Below, piece by piece: positions 8,299-16,161 of a stretch of DNA of 64,000 nt (its first letter is position 1; each line of letters starts with the position of its first letter). The translations under genes were made by a program, and so were the position numbers. This stretch comes from Rhodospirillaceae bacterium (lineage in GTDB: Bacteria > Pseudomonadota > Alphaproteobacteria > Rhodospirillales > Rhodospirillaceae): positions 62,001 through 126,000 of the forward strand of contig CANJRD010000002.1 in assembly GCA_947476695.1 (NCBI GenBank), in the 5' to 3' direction. The notes beneath the pieces were generated by a model that saw only the letters and a list, made by a program, of their open reading frames with translations, was not told where the DNA came from and ran no database searches.

Positions 8299-9691
8299 AC
8301 AAGTCGGCGTGTTTGTCGCGCAGCAGGTTCTTCTGCACTTTGCCCATCGCGTTGCGCGGTAGGTCGTCCACAAAGAACACACGTTTGGGCGTCTTGAAGG
8401 CCGCGAGGCGTTCGCGCATCTCGGCGATCACGGCGCGCTCGTCGCCTTTGCCGATGACGACCGCCACGACGGCTTCGCCGAAATCAGGATGCGGTACGCC
8501 GATCACCGCGCTTTCGACAACGCCGGGAAGCTCATCGATGATCAGTTCGATCTCTTTCGGATAGACGTTGTAGCCGCCGGAAATGATCAGGTCCTTGGCG
8601 CGGCCGCTGATCCACACGCGGCCGTCCGGGTCCTGGCGACCCACGTCGCCCGTGATGAAGAATCCATCGGCGGTGAATTCCTGCGCGGTCTTTTCCGGCA
8701 TGCGCCAATAGCCTTTGAACAGGCTCGGTCCGCGAATTTCGATCCCGCCCGTGTCGCCGCCGGCGATGCGCAGTTCCACACCGGGCAGCGGGAAGCCCAC
8801 GCTGCCCGGCACGCGATCGCCGTCGAGCGGGTTGGTTGTGATGACGATGGCTTCGGACATGCCGTAGCGCTCTAGGATGCGCTTGCCCGTGCGGTCGGCG
8901 AAGTCATCGAACGTGGATTCCAGGAGCGGCGCGGAGCCCGACACAAACAGGCGCATGTGCGACGCGACGTCGCGCGTGAAGCCGGCATTCGCCAGCAGAC
9001 GCGTATAGAACGTCGGCACGCCCATCATGACGGTCGCGCGCTTCATGCCGGCCAGCACGGCGGCATCCTCGAACTTCGCCAGCCAGACCATCGGTGCGCC
9101 GTTCAGGAAGGCGCAATGCATGGCGATGAACAGGCCGTGCACATGGAAGATCGGCAGCGCGTGCAGCAGCACGTCCTTGTCGGAGTAGCCCCACGAACTC
9201 GCCACCGCTTGCGCATTCGTCGCCAAACCGCCAAGGGTGAGCATCGCGCCCTTCGAGCGGCCCGTTGTTCCCGAGGTGTAAATGAGCGAGGCGAGATCGT
9301 CGGCATCTCGCGCGACAGTTTCATTCAGCGGCTCGAGCGTTTGAGCTTCGGCGAACAGCGCGATCGCATCGCGCACCACCAGCTTCGGCTCTGCGTCGCT
9401 GATGAAATAACCGACTTCGGCCTCCGTATAGGCCGTGTTCAGGGGCGTGAAGACCGCGCCCACTTTCAATGTCGCGAGATACAGCATCACCGCTTCGGGA
9501 CTCTTCGCGGTCTGCACAACGACACGGTCGCCGGGCGCAACGCCGCGCGTGGTCAGCAGGCGCGCGACACGGGCGGTGCCTTCTTCCAGGTCGCCGTAGC
9601 TGATCTCCGTGCCGTCGGACAGGATAAAGCAAGGCTTGGCGCGGTCGGCCGGGAAGCGGGAGGCGAAGAGGGCGTAGAGGTTGGCAGTCAT
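8288..9691 (-). CDS. matB: Malonyl-CoA synthetase-like acyl-AMP ligase (MatB type)
   Basis: The product has 467 aa of the AMP-forming acyl-CoA synthetase family. The phosphate-binding P-loop LIYTSGTTGRSKGA is near residue 136, ERYGMSEA near 272, FFITGDVGRQDPDGRVW near 345, and the catalytic lysine motif NAMGKVQK near 450. N-terminal blocks such as TPLNTAYTEAEVGYFISDAEP match malonyl-CoA synthetases of rhizobia and Rhodopseudomonas, which use ATP to join malonate or methylmalonate to CoA. It is somewhat shorter than the usual about 500 aa. No malonyl-CoA decarboxylase or malonate transporter is adjacent. General acyl-CoA ligase activity remains possible. Confidence 0.82.
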   Translation of the reverse strand: MTANLYALFASRFPADRAKPCFILSDGTEISYGDLEEGTARVARLLTTRGVAPGDRVVVQTAKSPEAVMLYLATLKVGAVFTPLNTAYTEAEVGYFISDAEPKLVVRDAIALFAEAQTLEPLNETVARDADDLASLIYTSGTTGRSKGAMLTLGGLATNAQAVASSWGYSDKDVLLHALPIFHVHGLFIAMHCAFLNGAPMVWLAKFEDAAVLAGMKRATVMMGVPTFYTRLLANAGFTRDVASHMRLFVSGSAPLLESTFDDFADRTGKRILERYGMSEAIVITTNPLDGDRVPGSVGFPLPGVELRIAGGDTGGIEIRGPSLFKGYWRMPEKTAQEFTADGFFITGDVGRQDPDGRVWISGRAKDLIISGGYNVYPKEIELIIDELPGVVESAVIGVPHPDFGEAVVAVVIGKGDERAVIAEMRERLAAFKTPKRVFFVDDLPRNAMGKVQKNLLRDKHADLFKV

Positions 9692-9854
9692 GATTTTGAA
9701 ATTCAGCGAGGTTAACGGTCACAATTTCGACGTGCGGCTGTCTTGTGGCCGCGGAGTGGCGCACTATATCCGCATATCGTAAAAGACGTATACGGCGGGT
9801 GGTGCGTTGCTGTGCGGCCCGTCTTCTCGCGCGCACATGATGGAGGATGCTTCC

Positions 9855-10433
9855 ATGCGTCGGTTTGCCGTGATGGTTTTGGCGTTGTTCGCGCTTTCAG
9901 GCTGTGGCGTGAACGAGGTCCCGCGCCTGGATGAGCAGGTAAAAGCCGCTTGGGCCCAGGTGCAGAACCAATATCAGCGCCGCGCCGATCTGATCCCAAA
10001 TCTGGTCGAGACGGTGAAGGGCTACGCGTCGCAGGAGCGCGAAACGCTGACCGCCGTCATCGAAGCGCGCGCCAAGGCGACCTCGGTCCAGCTGCCGGCC
10101 GACATTACCCAGAACCCGGAAGCCTTCCGCAAGTTCGAGCAGAGCCAGCAGCAGCTCACCGGCGCGTTGGGCCGCTTACTGGTCGTTTCGGAGCAGTACC
10201 CGAACCTGAAGTCGGACCAGAATTTCCTCGCCCTGCAATCGCAGCTGGAGGGGACGGAGAACCGCATCTCCGTCGCGCGCAAGGACTACATCACGGCGGT
10301 GCAGGCTTATAACATCCAGCTTCGCACCATTCCCGGCCGTTGGATCGCGGCGGTGATGTATCCCGACGCGAAGGTGAAGGAGAGCTTCACCGCGGCCGAA
10401 ACGGCGCAAGACGCGCCGAAAGTGAAGTTCTAA
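9855..10433 (+). CDS. lemA: LemA family lipoprotein
   Basis: The product has 192 aa. A lipoprotein signal with lipobox LSGC (Cys at residue 16) is followed by the LemA hallmark VKAAWAQVQNQYQRRADLIP and NLVETVKGYA. The rest is predicted as long alpha-helical hairpins, ending in a short AETAQDAPKVKF tail. Function is unknown; LemA proteins are surface or envelope proteins often paired with TPM-domain proteins. The frame is open from 9807, but the ATG at 9855 has a strong GGAGG 9 bp upstream and gives a clean signal peptide. It is followed after 12 bp by a TPM-domain gene and then another, forming an operon. Confidence 0.93.
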   Translation: MRRFAVMVLALFALSGCGVNEVPRLDEQVKAAWAQVQNQYQRRADLIPNLVETVKGYASQERETLTAVIEARAKATSVQLPADITQNPEAFRKFEQSQQQLTGALGRLLVVSEQYPNLKSDQNFLALQSQLEGTENRISVARKDYITAVQAYNIQLRTIPGRWIAAVMYPDAKVKESFTAAETAQDAPKVKF

Positions 10434-10445
10434 GCGACCATTGCA

Positions 10446-11207
10446 ATGGTGCGTCTCGCACGCATCCTTTTGTTGGTGCTGGCGTGGGCCCTTCCGGTCC
10501 ACGCCGCCGACATTGGGTTCCCGCCGCTGACGGGCCGCGTGGTCGATCAGGCCCATGTCCTGTCGGCGGGCGCTGTCACGCAACTCACCGGGCAGCTTCA
10601 GGCACATGAGCAGGCGACAGGCCAGCAGGTCGTCGTGGCGACCGTGACGTCGTTGCAGGATCAGGACATCGCTGAGTACGGTTATCAGCTCGGTCGCGCC
10701 TGGGGCATCGGTCAGAAGGACAAGAATACCGGCGCGATCCTGCTGGTGGCCCCGAAAGAACGGAAGGTGCGCATTGAGGTCGGTTACGGCCTCGAAGGCA
10801 CGCTGACGGATGCGCAAAGCCGCCTGATCATCGAGCGGGAAATCCTGCCGGCCTTCCGCGCGGGTCAGATGGCGCAAGGCATCTTGCAGGGCGCGACCGC
10901 GATGCTCGGCGTGTTGCGCGGCGATCCCGACGCGGTGCCGCCGCCGCGCAAAGCCACTGACGATCCGGGCTCCGTCCTGCCGTTCGTCATCATCATTATT
11001 TTCTTCCTGCTGGTCACCTTTATGCGCAATCGCCGCGCGGGGTTGTTTCCCATCGTGATGGGCGGCCCGTCGATGTGGCAGAGCGGGGGCGGTCGGCGCG
11101 ATCGCGGCGGCTGGGGCGGTGGTGGTTTCGGCGGCGGCGGGGGAGGCGGCGGCTTTTCCGGCGGCGGCGGATCGTTCGGCGGCGGAGGCGCATCCGGTTC
11201 ATGGTAG
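10446..11207 (+). CDS. TPM-domain protein with C-terminal Gly-rich tail (YgcG-like)
   Basis: The product has 253 aa. Residues 1-21 form a signal peptide (VLAWALPVHA). Residues about 30-155 form a TPM domain (GRVVDQAHVLSAGAV, VVVATVTSLQDQDI, VEVGYGLEGTLTD-type blocks), found in YgcG and thylakoid phosphatase TLP18.3 proteins. One membrane helix (about 179-194, FVIIIIFFLLVTF) precedes a tail of almost pure Gly/Ser (about 218-253) ending GASGSW. The domain should face the periplasm. It lies directly after lemA, a recurrent pairing, and overlaps the next TPM gene by 7 bp. Phosphatase activity has been proposed for the family, but its role in bacteria is not settled. Confidence 0.9.
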   Translation: MVRLARILLLVLAWALPVHAADIGFPPLTGRVVDQAHVLSAGAVTQLTGQLQAHEQATGQQVVVATVTSLQDQDIAEYGYQLGRAWGIGQKDKNTGAILLVAPKERKVRIEVGYGLEGTLTDAQSRLIIEREILPAFRAGQMAQGILQGATAMLGVLRGDPDAVPPPRKATDDPGSVLPFVIIIIFFLLVTFMRNRRAGLFPIVMGGPSMWQSGGGRRDRGGWGGGGFGGGGGGGGFSGGGGSFGGGGASGSW

Positions 11208-11827
11208 TGCGGCTCACACAAGAAGACCGTGATCGGCTCAGCGCAGCCGTCACGGCAGCGGAAGACCAGACAAGCGGGGAGATCGTGCTTGCGGTGAACC
11301 AAGCTTGCGACGATTACACAGCTCCGCCGTTATTGTGGGCTGCGGGCATCGGCTTCCTGGTCGCTGGCGCGCTGGCTTTGCTGCATCCCGACATGCACAT
11401 CCGCGTGGCCTTTGCGGTCAGTGGCGGCACTGCGCTGCTGGCTGCGCTTATCCTGCAATTGCCGGATTTGCGGCTCGCGCTGGTGTCGCGCGCCACAAAG
11501 CGTGCGAATGCGGCCCGTGCGGCGCGCGAGCATTTCGCTGCCAACGTTGCCGGGCGCACATCGGCTGCTAACGGCCTGCTTATCTTCGTCGCGCTTGCCG
11601 AGCACTACGTCGAGATCATTCCGGAACGGAGCATCGCGCAGGCGGTACCGGAAAGCACGTGGACGAACATCGTCGCCGAACTTCTCGTCGAAGCAGGGCG
11701 TAAAAATTTGACTGGCGGTTTGGCGGACGCGGTGACGAAATGCGCTGCGGTGCTGGCGCCGGTATTCCCCACCAGCCCGGGCGACAAGGACGAGATCCCT
11801 AACGGGATCATCTTCAACGAGAGATAA
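11201..11827 (+). CDS. Second TPM-domain membrane protein
   Basis: The product has 208 aa. It starts inside the last codons of the upstream TPM gene (7-bp overlap). An N-terminal segment with TSGEIVLAVNQACDDY leads into two adjacent membrane helices (about 45-62 and 67-87). The C-terminal half (LLIFVALAEHYVEIIPERSI, then TWTNIVAELLVEAGR) matches the second half of TPM domains. So the domain is split by, or wrapped around, the two membrane helices, as in the YgcG-related integral-membrane paralogs. An open frame continues upstream to 11075, but that part is an Arg-rich out-of-frame reading of the glycine tail. It is probably a partner of the preceding TPM protein. Confidence 0.87.
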   Translation: MVVRLTQEDRDRLSAAVTAAEDQTSGEIVLAVNQACDDYTAPPLLWAAGIGFLVAGALALLHPDMHIRVAFAVSGGTALLAALILQLPDLRLALVSRATKRANAARAAREHFAANVAGRTSAANGLLIFVALAEHYVEIIPERSIAQAVPESTWTNIVAELLVEAGRKNLTGGLADAVTKCAAVLAPVFPTSPGDKDEIPNGIIFNER

Positions 11828-11837
11828 GGAAGCGCGC

Positions 11838-12299
11838 ATGACCATTCTTTTCCTGGTGATGGCTTGGTTGCATCTGCCGGCGCCAGCCATGGCGGATGAA
11901 CTGGGCTGCGTGTCCACGACCTTCCGACTGCTTAGCCCAAACGACAAGATTTGCGTGGATGCATTCCGCGATCCCAAGGTCGACGGTGTCGTGTGTCACA
12001 TCAGCCGCGCGCAGACCGGCGGCATGAAGGGAATGGTCGGCTTGGCTGAAGATACTTCCGATGCGTCCATCGCCTGCCGGCAAATCGGGCCGATCACGCT
12101 GCCAAGCAACATGAAGGAAGACGAAGAGGTGTTCGACGAACGCCGCTCGATCCTGTTCAAGAAGCTGCGTGTGGTGCGGTTCTTCGACAAAGCGAACAAC
12201 ACACTCGTGTATCTCAGCTACTCCGATAAGCTGGTCGAAGGTTCACCGAAAAATGCGATTAGCACGGTGCCGATCATGCCTTGGGGTTCGGCGAAATAG
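11838..12299 (+). CDS. creA: CreA family periplasmic protein
   Basis: The product has 153 aa. A signal peptide (residues 1-19, ending PAPAMA) is followed by the full CreA fold: LGCVSTTFRLLSPNDKI, HISRAQTGGMKG, GLAEDTSDASIAC, LRVVRFFDKANNTLVYLSYS and GSPKNAISTVPIMPWG. The match to the Escherichia coli protein is strong over the whole length. Two Cys residues (in GVVCH and IACRQ) may form a disulfide. The function is not established. It lies 10 bp after the second TPM gene with a GGAAG ribosome site, so it probably belongs to the lemA operon. Confidence 0.93.
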   Translation: MTILFLVMAWLHLPAPAMADELGCVSTTFRLLSPNDKICVDAFRDPKVDGVVCHISRAQTGGMKGMVGLAEDTSDASIACRQIGPITLPSNMKEDEEVFDERRSILFKKLRVVRFFDKANNTLVYLSYSDKLVEGSPKNAISTVPIMPWGSAK

Positions 12300-12461
12300 G
12301 CGCTGACGCATCGGTTGCGGGACGGCATCTGGACTTTATCTGATCGCGCTACGTCGGCATCGTGCGCCGATGGAGCGCGCCTTCTGCGACAACACGCAAG
12401 GCGGACGCCACTGTAAATCAGCGTAAAACAATCTGACAAAATTCGCGCCTCTGTCCGAGCT
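12300..12461. other. Non-coding spacer before the PEP-CTERM remnant
   Basis: I see no start codon with a ribosome site, no terminator and no RNA motif. In-frame stop TAA at 12414-12416 closes the remnant's frame on its 5' side, so this stretch may be decayed upstream sequence of that gene. Confidence 0.5.
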
Positions 12462-12803
12462 GACACCAGCGGCGGCGCGTTCTTCACGATCTACGATTTC
12501 GCCGGCTACATGGCCGGTACCTGCCCCTCGCCGACGGGCTGGTCGTCCTGCACTGTGCAAAACATCGGCTACACGCCCGACGGCGTGAACATCGTCTCGC
12601 CGCCGGACAGCAACTTGATCACCCAGACCAGCTTCGCCGCGCGTGCGACGAAGAACGTCGGCAATCAGGCTGGCACCTTTGTCGACAACGTCGGCAACGT
12701 CGATGGGCCGACCGGGCTTCCGACCGGTGTGCCCGAGCCCGCAAGTCTCAGCTTGCTCGGGTTGGCGATTGCTGGGCTTGCGATGCGTCGCCGCAAGGCT
12801 TAG
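12462..12803 (+). pseudogene. C-terminal remnant of a PEP-CTERM exported protein
   Basis: The reading frame from DTSGGAFFTIYDFAGY to the end looks like the middle and C-terminal part of secreted PEP-CTERM proteins. It ends with VPEPASLSLLGLAIAGLA followed by MRRRKA, which is the three-part exosortase sorting signal: PEP motif, membrane helix, basic tail. The frame is blocked by TAA at 12414 and has no start before the internal ATG at 12510, which lies inside the conserved part and has no ribosome site. No signal peptide is present. The likely reading is a gene that lost its 5' part. No exosortase gene is in the window. A convergent-side terminator follows directly. Confidence 0.72.
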
Positions 12804-12832
12804 CGCGGGCGCCGTCGCTTTCGTACAAAGAC

Positions 12833-12865
12833 AAAAAAAGGCGGCGCTCAATGGCGCCGCCTTTT
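12833..12865. terminator. Bidirectional terminator
   Basis: An 8-bp GC stem (12840-12847 with 12854-12861) and a 6-nt loop are flanked by seven A residues on the left and four T on the right. It serves the convergent PEP-CTERM remnant (plus) and HiPIP gene (minus). Confidence 0.88.
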
Positions 12866-12888
12866 CTGCGTCTCGTGTCCTTGAGGTC

Positions 12889-13218
12889 TTAGGCTTCTTT
12901 CTTCGCCCAAGAATCGCAGTGGCCACCGGCATTGACCGGGCCCTGGAAGATTTCGCACTTGCCGCACGGCGGCGGTTCGCCGGCCGCGAAGAAGCTGCAG
13001 ACGGAGCAGGTCTTTGCTGCATCCGCCGACTTCTCGACGTAATGCGCCGACGTGCGCAAGCTGTTTTCAGCCATGCTCAGTGAGTTAGGGTCGGCGCAGA
13101 CGAGGCCCTTGGGCTTTTCTTCGCCGCAAGCGGTGAGGGCGAACAGCGCCACGCCAGCGACAGGAAGTGCCGCGCTCTTCTCAAGCACCGAGCGGCGCGT
13201 CAACTTTTGATTGTTCAT
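12889..13218 (-). CDS. High-potential iron-sulfur protein (HiPIP), Tat-exported
   Basis: The product has 109 aa. A twin-arginine signal (TRRSVLEKSA, hydrophobic core, then LTACG) precedes a mature domain with the HiPIP cysteine pattern: KTCSVCSFF, then PPCGKCEIFQG and GHCDSWAKK. Four of these Cys bind one 4Fe-4S cluster. HiPIPs carry electrons in the periplasm of phototrophs and some respiring bacteria. Export of a folded cofactor protein agrees with the Tat signal; LTAC could also be read as a lipobox. The frame opens at 13311, but the ATG at 13218 has GGAGG 7 bp upstream and starts the signal peptide. No photosynthesis gene is seen in the window. Confidence 0.92.
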   Translation of the reverse strand: MNNQKLTRRSVLEKSAALPVAGVALFALTACGEEKPKGLVCADPNSLSMAENSLRTSAHYVEKSADAAKTCSVCSFFAAGEPPPCGKCEIFQGPVNAGGHCDSWAKKEA

Positions 13219-13479
13219 CAGAGCCTCCAATTGTTCAGAGCCCATAAATGCCCAAATGCGACGTGTTGCGCAACCGCTCTCGCACACATGATTACGGGGG
13301 CCTGCTCGCAAAAAAGTGACCCGCCAGATGGCTTTAGCTCACCGTAGCCTTGGCGCGCGGGGCGAAGGATGCACAATGGCGGTGGGGAGAGCGGGGCTGA
13401 CAGCGTCGCCCGCGCTCGAGATGAAAATGCGGATGAGTCGCAACATTGGCTCTTAGTTAAGTGCCGACAGGGGGAATGC

Positions 13480-14715
13480 ATGATTGATGCGTCTGAGCGC
13501 GCCGAGTTTGCGCGGGGATGGAAACCGCTGGCGGCCGCAGCCGCAGGGGTGGGGTTCGGCATTACCGGCCTCGCGTTCTATTGCTTCGGCGTCTTCGTCG
13601 TCCCCCTGACGGAAGCTTTCGGCTGGACCCGTGGCGAGGTCACCCGTGGTTCGAGCGCGATGATTATCGCTACGGCGATCACCGCGCCGCTCATCGGCCT
13701 CATCATCGATCGATACGGTGCACGGCGCGTCGCCCTGATCTCGATGCTGCTAGTCGCGGCCGGATACTTCGTCCTGTCGAATACCGGGCCGGTCTTGCAA
13801 ATGTTCTATTTGACGTGGTTCGTGATGGCGCTTGGCGCTGCGGGGACAACGCCGGTCGTATTCACACGCACCGTCAATATGTGGTTCGACAAAGCGCGTG
13901 GCCTCGCGCTTGGAATCGCGCTCGCGGGCTCGGGTCTCTCGGGCATCGTCGGACCGATGATCTGCACGTGGCTTATCCGGAACTACGGTTGGAGTGGCGC
14001 CTATGTCGGTTTCGCGCTGATCACGCTGATCGTCGCGTTCCCGATTCTGCTTTGGGGATTCAAGGAACGTGAGTTCCCGCAGAACGCCAGTGGCGCACAG
14101 CTTGCGGGGATGACCGTGCCGCAAGCCATTCGCACAAGAGATTTCTGGCAGATCGCTATCGGCTTTATTTTGGTCTCGTCGGTGATCGCCAGCCTGGTCA
14201 TCAATCTCGTGCCGCTGCTGCGTGATCGCGGCATGTCGCCGGAAGAGGCGGCAGCGCTTGCCGGGTTGCTTGGCTTCTCCATCCTGATTGGACGTATCGC
14301 TATCGGCTATTTGGTCGACCGTTTCGGCGGCAGCATGGTCGCGCGCATTCTGTTGAGCGTGACGGCCATCGGCTGCGTGCTGTTGTCGTTGCCGAATGCC
14401 CCGGCCTTCGTGCCGGTCGTCAGCGTGATCGTGATCGGGCTTGCCACCGCGGCAGAGGTCGATCTCGTCGCGTACTTGAGCAGCCGTCACTTCGGCATGC
14501 GGGCCTACGGCAAGATTTACGGCCTGCAGATCACGGCATTCTACATCGGGTCTGCGGGCGGGCCGTTGCTGGCCGGGATCGCCTATGATCGCTTTCATGG
14601 CTACGTCGAGGTGCTCTACACCTGCGCCGCCGCGCTTGCGGTTGGGGCCTTGATCGTTGGGACACTTGGAAAGCCGCCGAATTTCGCTGAAATTCCCGCC
14701 ATACCGGCGGAATAA
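13480..14715 (+). CDS. MFS transporter (monocarboxylate/oxalate-formate antiporter type)
   Basis: The product has 411 aa with 12 predicted membrane helices. The loop between helices 2 and 3 has GLIIDRYGARRV, the MFS signature, and FGWTRGEVTRG and MWFDKARGLALGIALAGSG are typical of the monocarboxylate/oxalate:formate porter branch. The second half repeats the pattern (GYLVDRFGGSMVARI). It probably imports small carboxylates with protons. The frame is open from 13369, but a strong AGGGGGA stands 7 bp before the ATG at 13480. It is not coupled to other genes. A link with the tannase module 5 kb away is possible because that enzyme would release aromatic acids, but this is inference. Confidence 0.88.
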   Translation: MIDASERAEFARGWKPLAAAAAGVGFGITGLAFYCFGVFVVPLTEAFGWTRGEVTRGSSAMIIATAITAPLIGLIIDRYGARRVALISMLLVAAGYFVLSNTGPVLQMFYLTWFVMALGAAGTTPVVFTRTVNMWFDKARGLALGIALAGSGLSGIVGPMICTWLIRNYGWSGAYVGFALITLIVAFPILLWGFKEREFPQNASGAQLAGMTVPQAIRTRDFWQIAIGFILVSSVIASLVINLVPLLRDRGMSPEEAAALAGLLGFSILIGRIAIGYLVDRFGGSMVARILLSVTAIGCVLLSLPNAPAFVPVVSVIVIGLATAAEVDLVAYLSSRHFGMRAYGKIYGLQITAFYIGSAGGPLLAGIAYDRFHGYVEVLYTCAAALAVGALIVGTLGKPPNFAEIPAIPAE

Positions 14716-14845
14716 TGCTGCCCGGGGGGTGGACAATCTTTTCACCCGTCGATTGTTGCCGGTCCATCAGGCTATAGTCCCGTCCGACCGCCCCCCTGTT
14801 CCGGTGCGGTTTCAAGTTCATCACTCACCATCAGGGAGGCTTTCC

Positions 14846-15322
14846 ATGAAACTCTTTAGCTTGACCGCAGCGCTGCTGCTGACCGGCGCCACGGCCGCTT
14901 ACGCTGCCGAACCGGCCGCCGCGCCGGCCCCGCTCACCGCTGACTCCAAGGCTCCCGTCGTGAAGAGCGCCGATGGCGCCGTGACCCAGGTCGCGATCGT
15001 CAACGAAGGCGGCAAGATGACGATGCTGCGCGGCCCGGATGCGGCGAAGGCGCCGGCCGGCGCGATGAAGTTCTCGGTGAAGGCGTTCCCGCTCGGTAAC
15101 GGCAACGCGTTCCGTGAGATCACGCTGCCGAAGGGCACGGTTCTGCCGGCGCCGAAGAACGGCGACACCATCGTGTACGTCGTGAAGGGCCACGTGAACG
15201 TGAAGCTGGGCACCGAAACCGCTCAGCTCGCCGCGGGCGACACCTGGCGCAAGATCGCGCCGCAGGACAACGTCTACACCTCGACCGACGACGCCGTGAT
15301 CGTCGAAACCGACGTGAAGTAA
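14846..15322 (+). CDS. Secreted cupin-fold protein
   Basis: The product has 158 aa. Residues 1-21 form a signal peptide (TGATAAYAAEP), followed by an Ala/Pro-rich linker. The C-terminal domain (about 75-155) is cupin-like: ITLPKGTVLPAPKNGDTIVYVVKGHVNVKLG gives the first beta motif and AAGDTWRKIAP the second. The usual metal histidines of cupin motif 1 are mostly missing (P and D stand in their place), so metal binding is doubtful. A GGGAGG ribosome site precedes the start by 7 bp and a strong hairpin terminator follows, making it a single-gene unit. The role is unknown; ligand binding in the periplasm is a fair guess. Confidence 0.8.
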   Translation: MKLFSLTAALLLTGATAAYAAEPAAAPAPLTADSKAPVVKSADGAVTQVAIVNEGGKMTMLRGPDAAKAPAGAMKFSVKAFPLGNGNAFREITLPKGTVLPAPKNGDTIVYVVKGHVNVKLGTETAQLAAGDTWRKIAPQDNVYTSTDDAVIVETDVK

Positions 15323-15344
15323 TCGTTCAGGCGTAAGCCAACGG

Positions 15345-15376
15345 AAAAGCGCCCGGCTTTGGCCGGGCGCTTTTTT
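15345..15376. terminator. Terminator after the cupin gene
   Basis: A 9-bp GC stem (15349-15357 with 15362-15370), a TTTG loop, six T on the plus side and four A on the left. It can also stop minus-strand transcripts from the convergent NAD(P)-binding gene. Confidence 0.93.
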
Positions 15377-15417
15377 GTTTTCGAAATCGGCGTCGTCTTT
15401 ACAAACACGACCTGGTG

Positions 15418-16161
15418 CTAATCGCGCGGAAGATCTTTCAGCTTCGCCTTCCAGGCGTTCGGCGCGTCCTTCGGCGATGCGATCGCGCTGAATGTCTTGT
15501 TCATCGCGGCAGTATTGCCCAACGATTCCGCCATCACGGCTGCGACATCGGCGCGGCAGATGGCGGGCGGATTGATCTCGCGGTTTTGCACCGCGGTCAC
15601 CAGACCAAGCGAAACACCCGTCTTCCCCGGTTCGCAGTCGGCTAGTCCCCCGGGCCGCACGATGGTGTAGGGCAGACCGGTTGCGCGCACATGGGCCTCT
15701 CCCTTGTTCTTCGCTACCATCACCTTTCCGATCCGCACGGATGGATCGTCCACGGAGGTGACTTCCGCGCCGATCGAGGACATCAACAGGAACTGCTTCG
15801 CGCCGGCGGCCTTTGCCGCATCGGCAAGAGCCGCGACGCCGGCGTTGTCGGTGGTCGCGGGGTCAGCGCCGCCGGAGCCGGTCACGCACATGACGTAGTC
15901 CATGCCTTTGACCGCGGCGGTCAGGGTTTCCGGTTTGGTGATGTCGGCGACCACGACTTCATCGGCCCCAAGGCCGGCGGCGGTCTTTGCCTTGCGCACG
16001 CTGGCCCGCACATGGTGGCCGCGTTCTTTCAGCATTTTGATGAGCGGTTTGCCGGTGCGTCCGTTGGCGCCTACGACGACGACATTTGCGGCATTGGCAA
16101 ACGCGATGTCGGCGACAAGGGCCGTCAGCAAAGCAGCGGCCACAAAGATTCGGTTCGTCAT
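15418..16161 (-). CDS. Exported NAD(P)-binding (NmrA-like/atypical SDR) protein
   Basis: The product has 247 aa. The core is an atypical short-chain dehydrogenase/NmrA-like Rossmann fold: VVVGANGRTGKPLIKML near residue 28 is the nucleotide-binding loop, VVVADITKPETL near 70 gives the acidic turn, LMSSIGAE near 125 the third-strand motif, and YTIVRPGGL near 164 the family signature. Before it stands a hydrophobic stretch (residues 5-22, FVAAALLTALVADIAFANA) that reads as a Sec signal peptide. A cytosolic cofactor-binding fold with an export signal is odd. A 6-bp inverted repeat (16170-16175 with 16183-16188) lies in its leader next to the G-rich ribosome site. Confidence 0.82.
   Translation of the reverse strand: MTNRIFVAAALLTALVADIAFANAANVVVVGANGRTGKPLIKMLKERGHHVRASVRKAKTAAGLGADEVVVADITKPETLTAAVKGMDYVMCVTGSGGADPATTDNAGVAALADAAKAAGAKQFLLMSSIGAEVTSVDDPSVRIGKVMVAKNKGEAHVRATGLPYTIVRPGGLADCEPGKTGVSLGLVTAVQNREINPPAICRADVAAVMAESLGNTAAMNKTFSAIASPKDAPNAWKAKLKDLPRD

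Noticed and set aside
13219..13311. A longer HiPIP N-terminus starting at 13311
   Set aside because: It would put 31 Cys/Arg-rich residues before the twin-arginine signal; GGAGG before 13218 decides for the shorter form.
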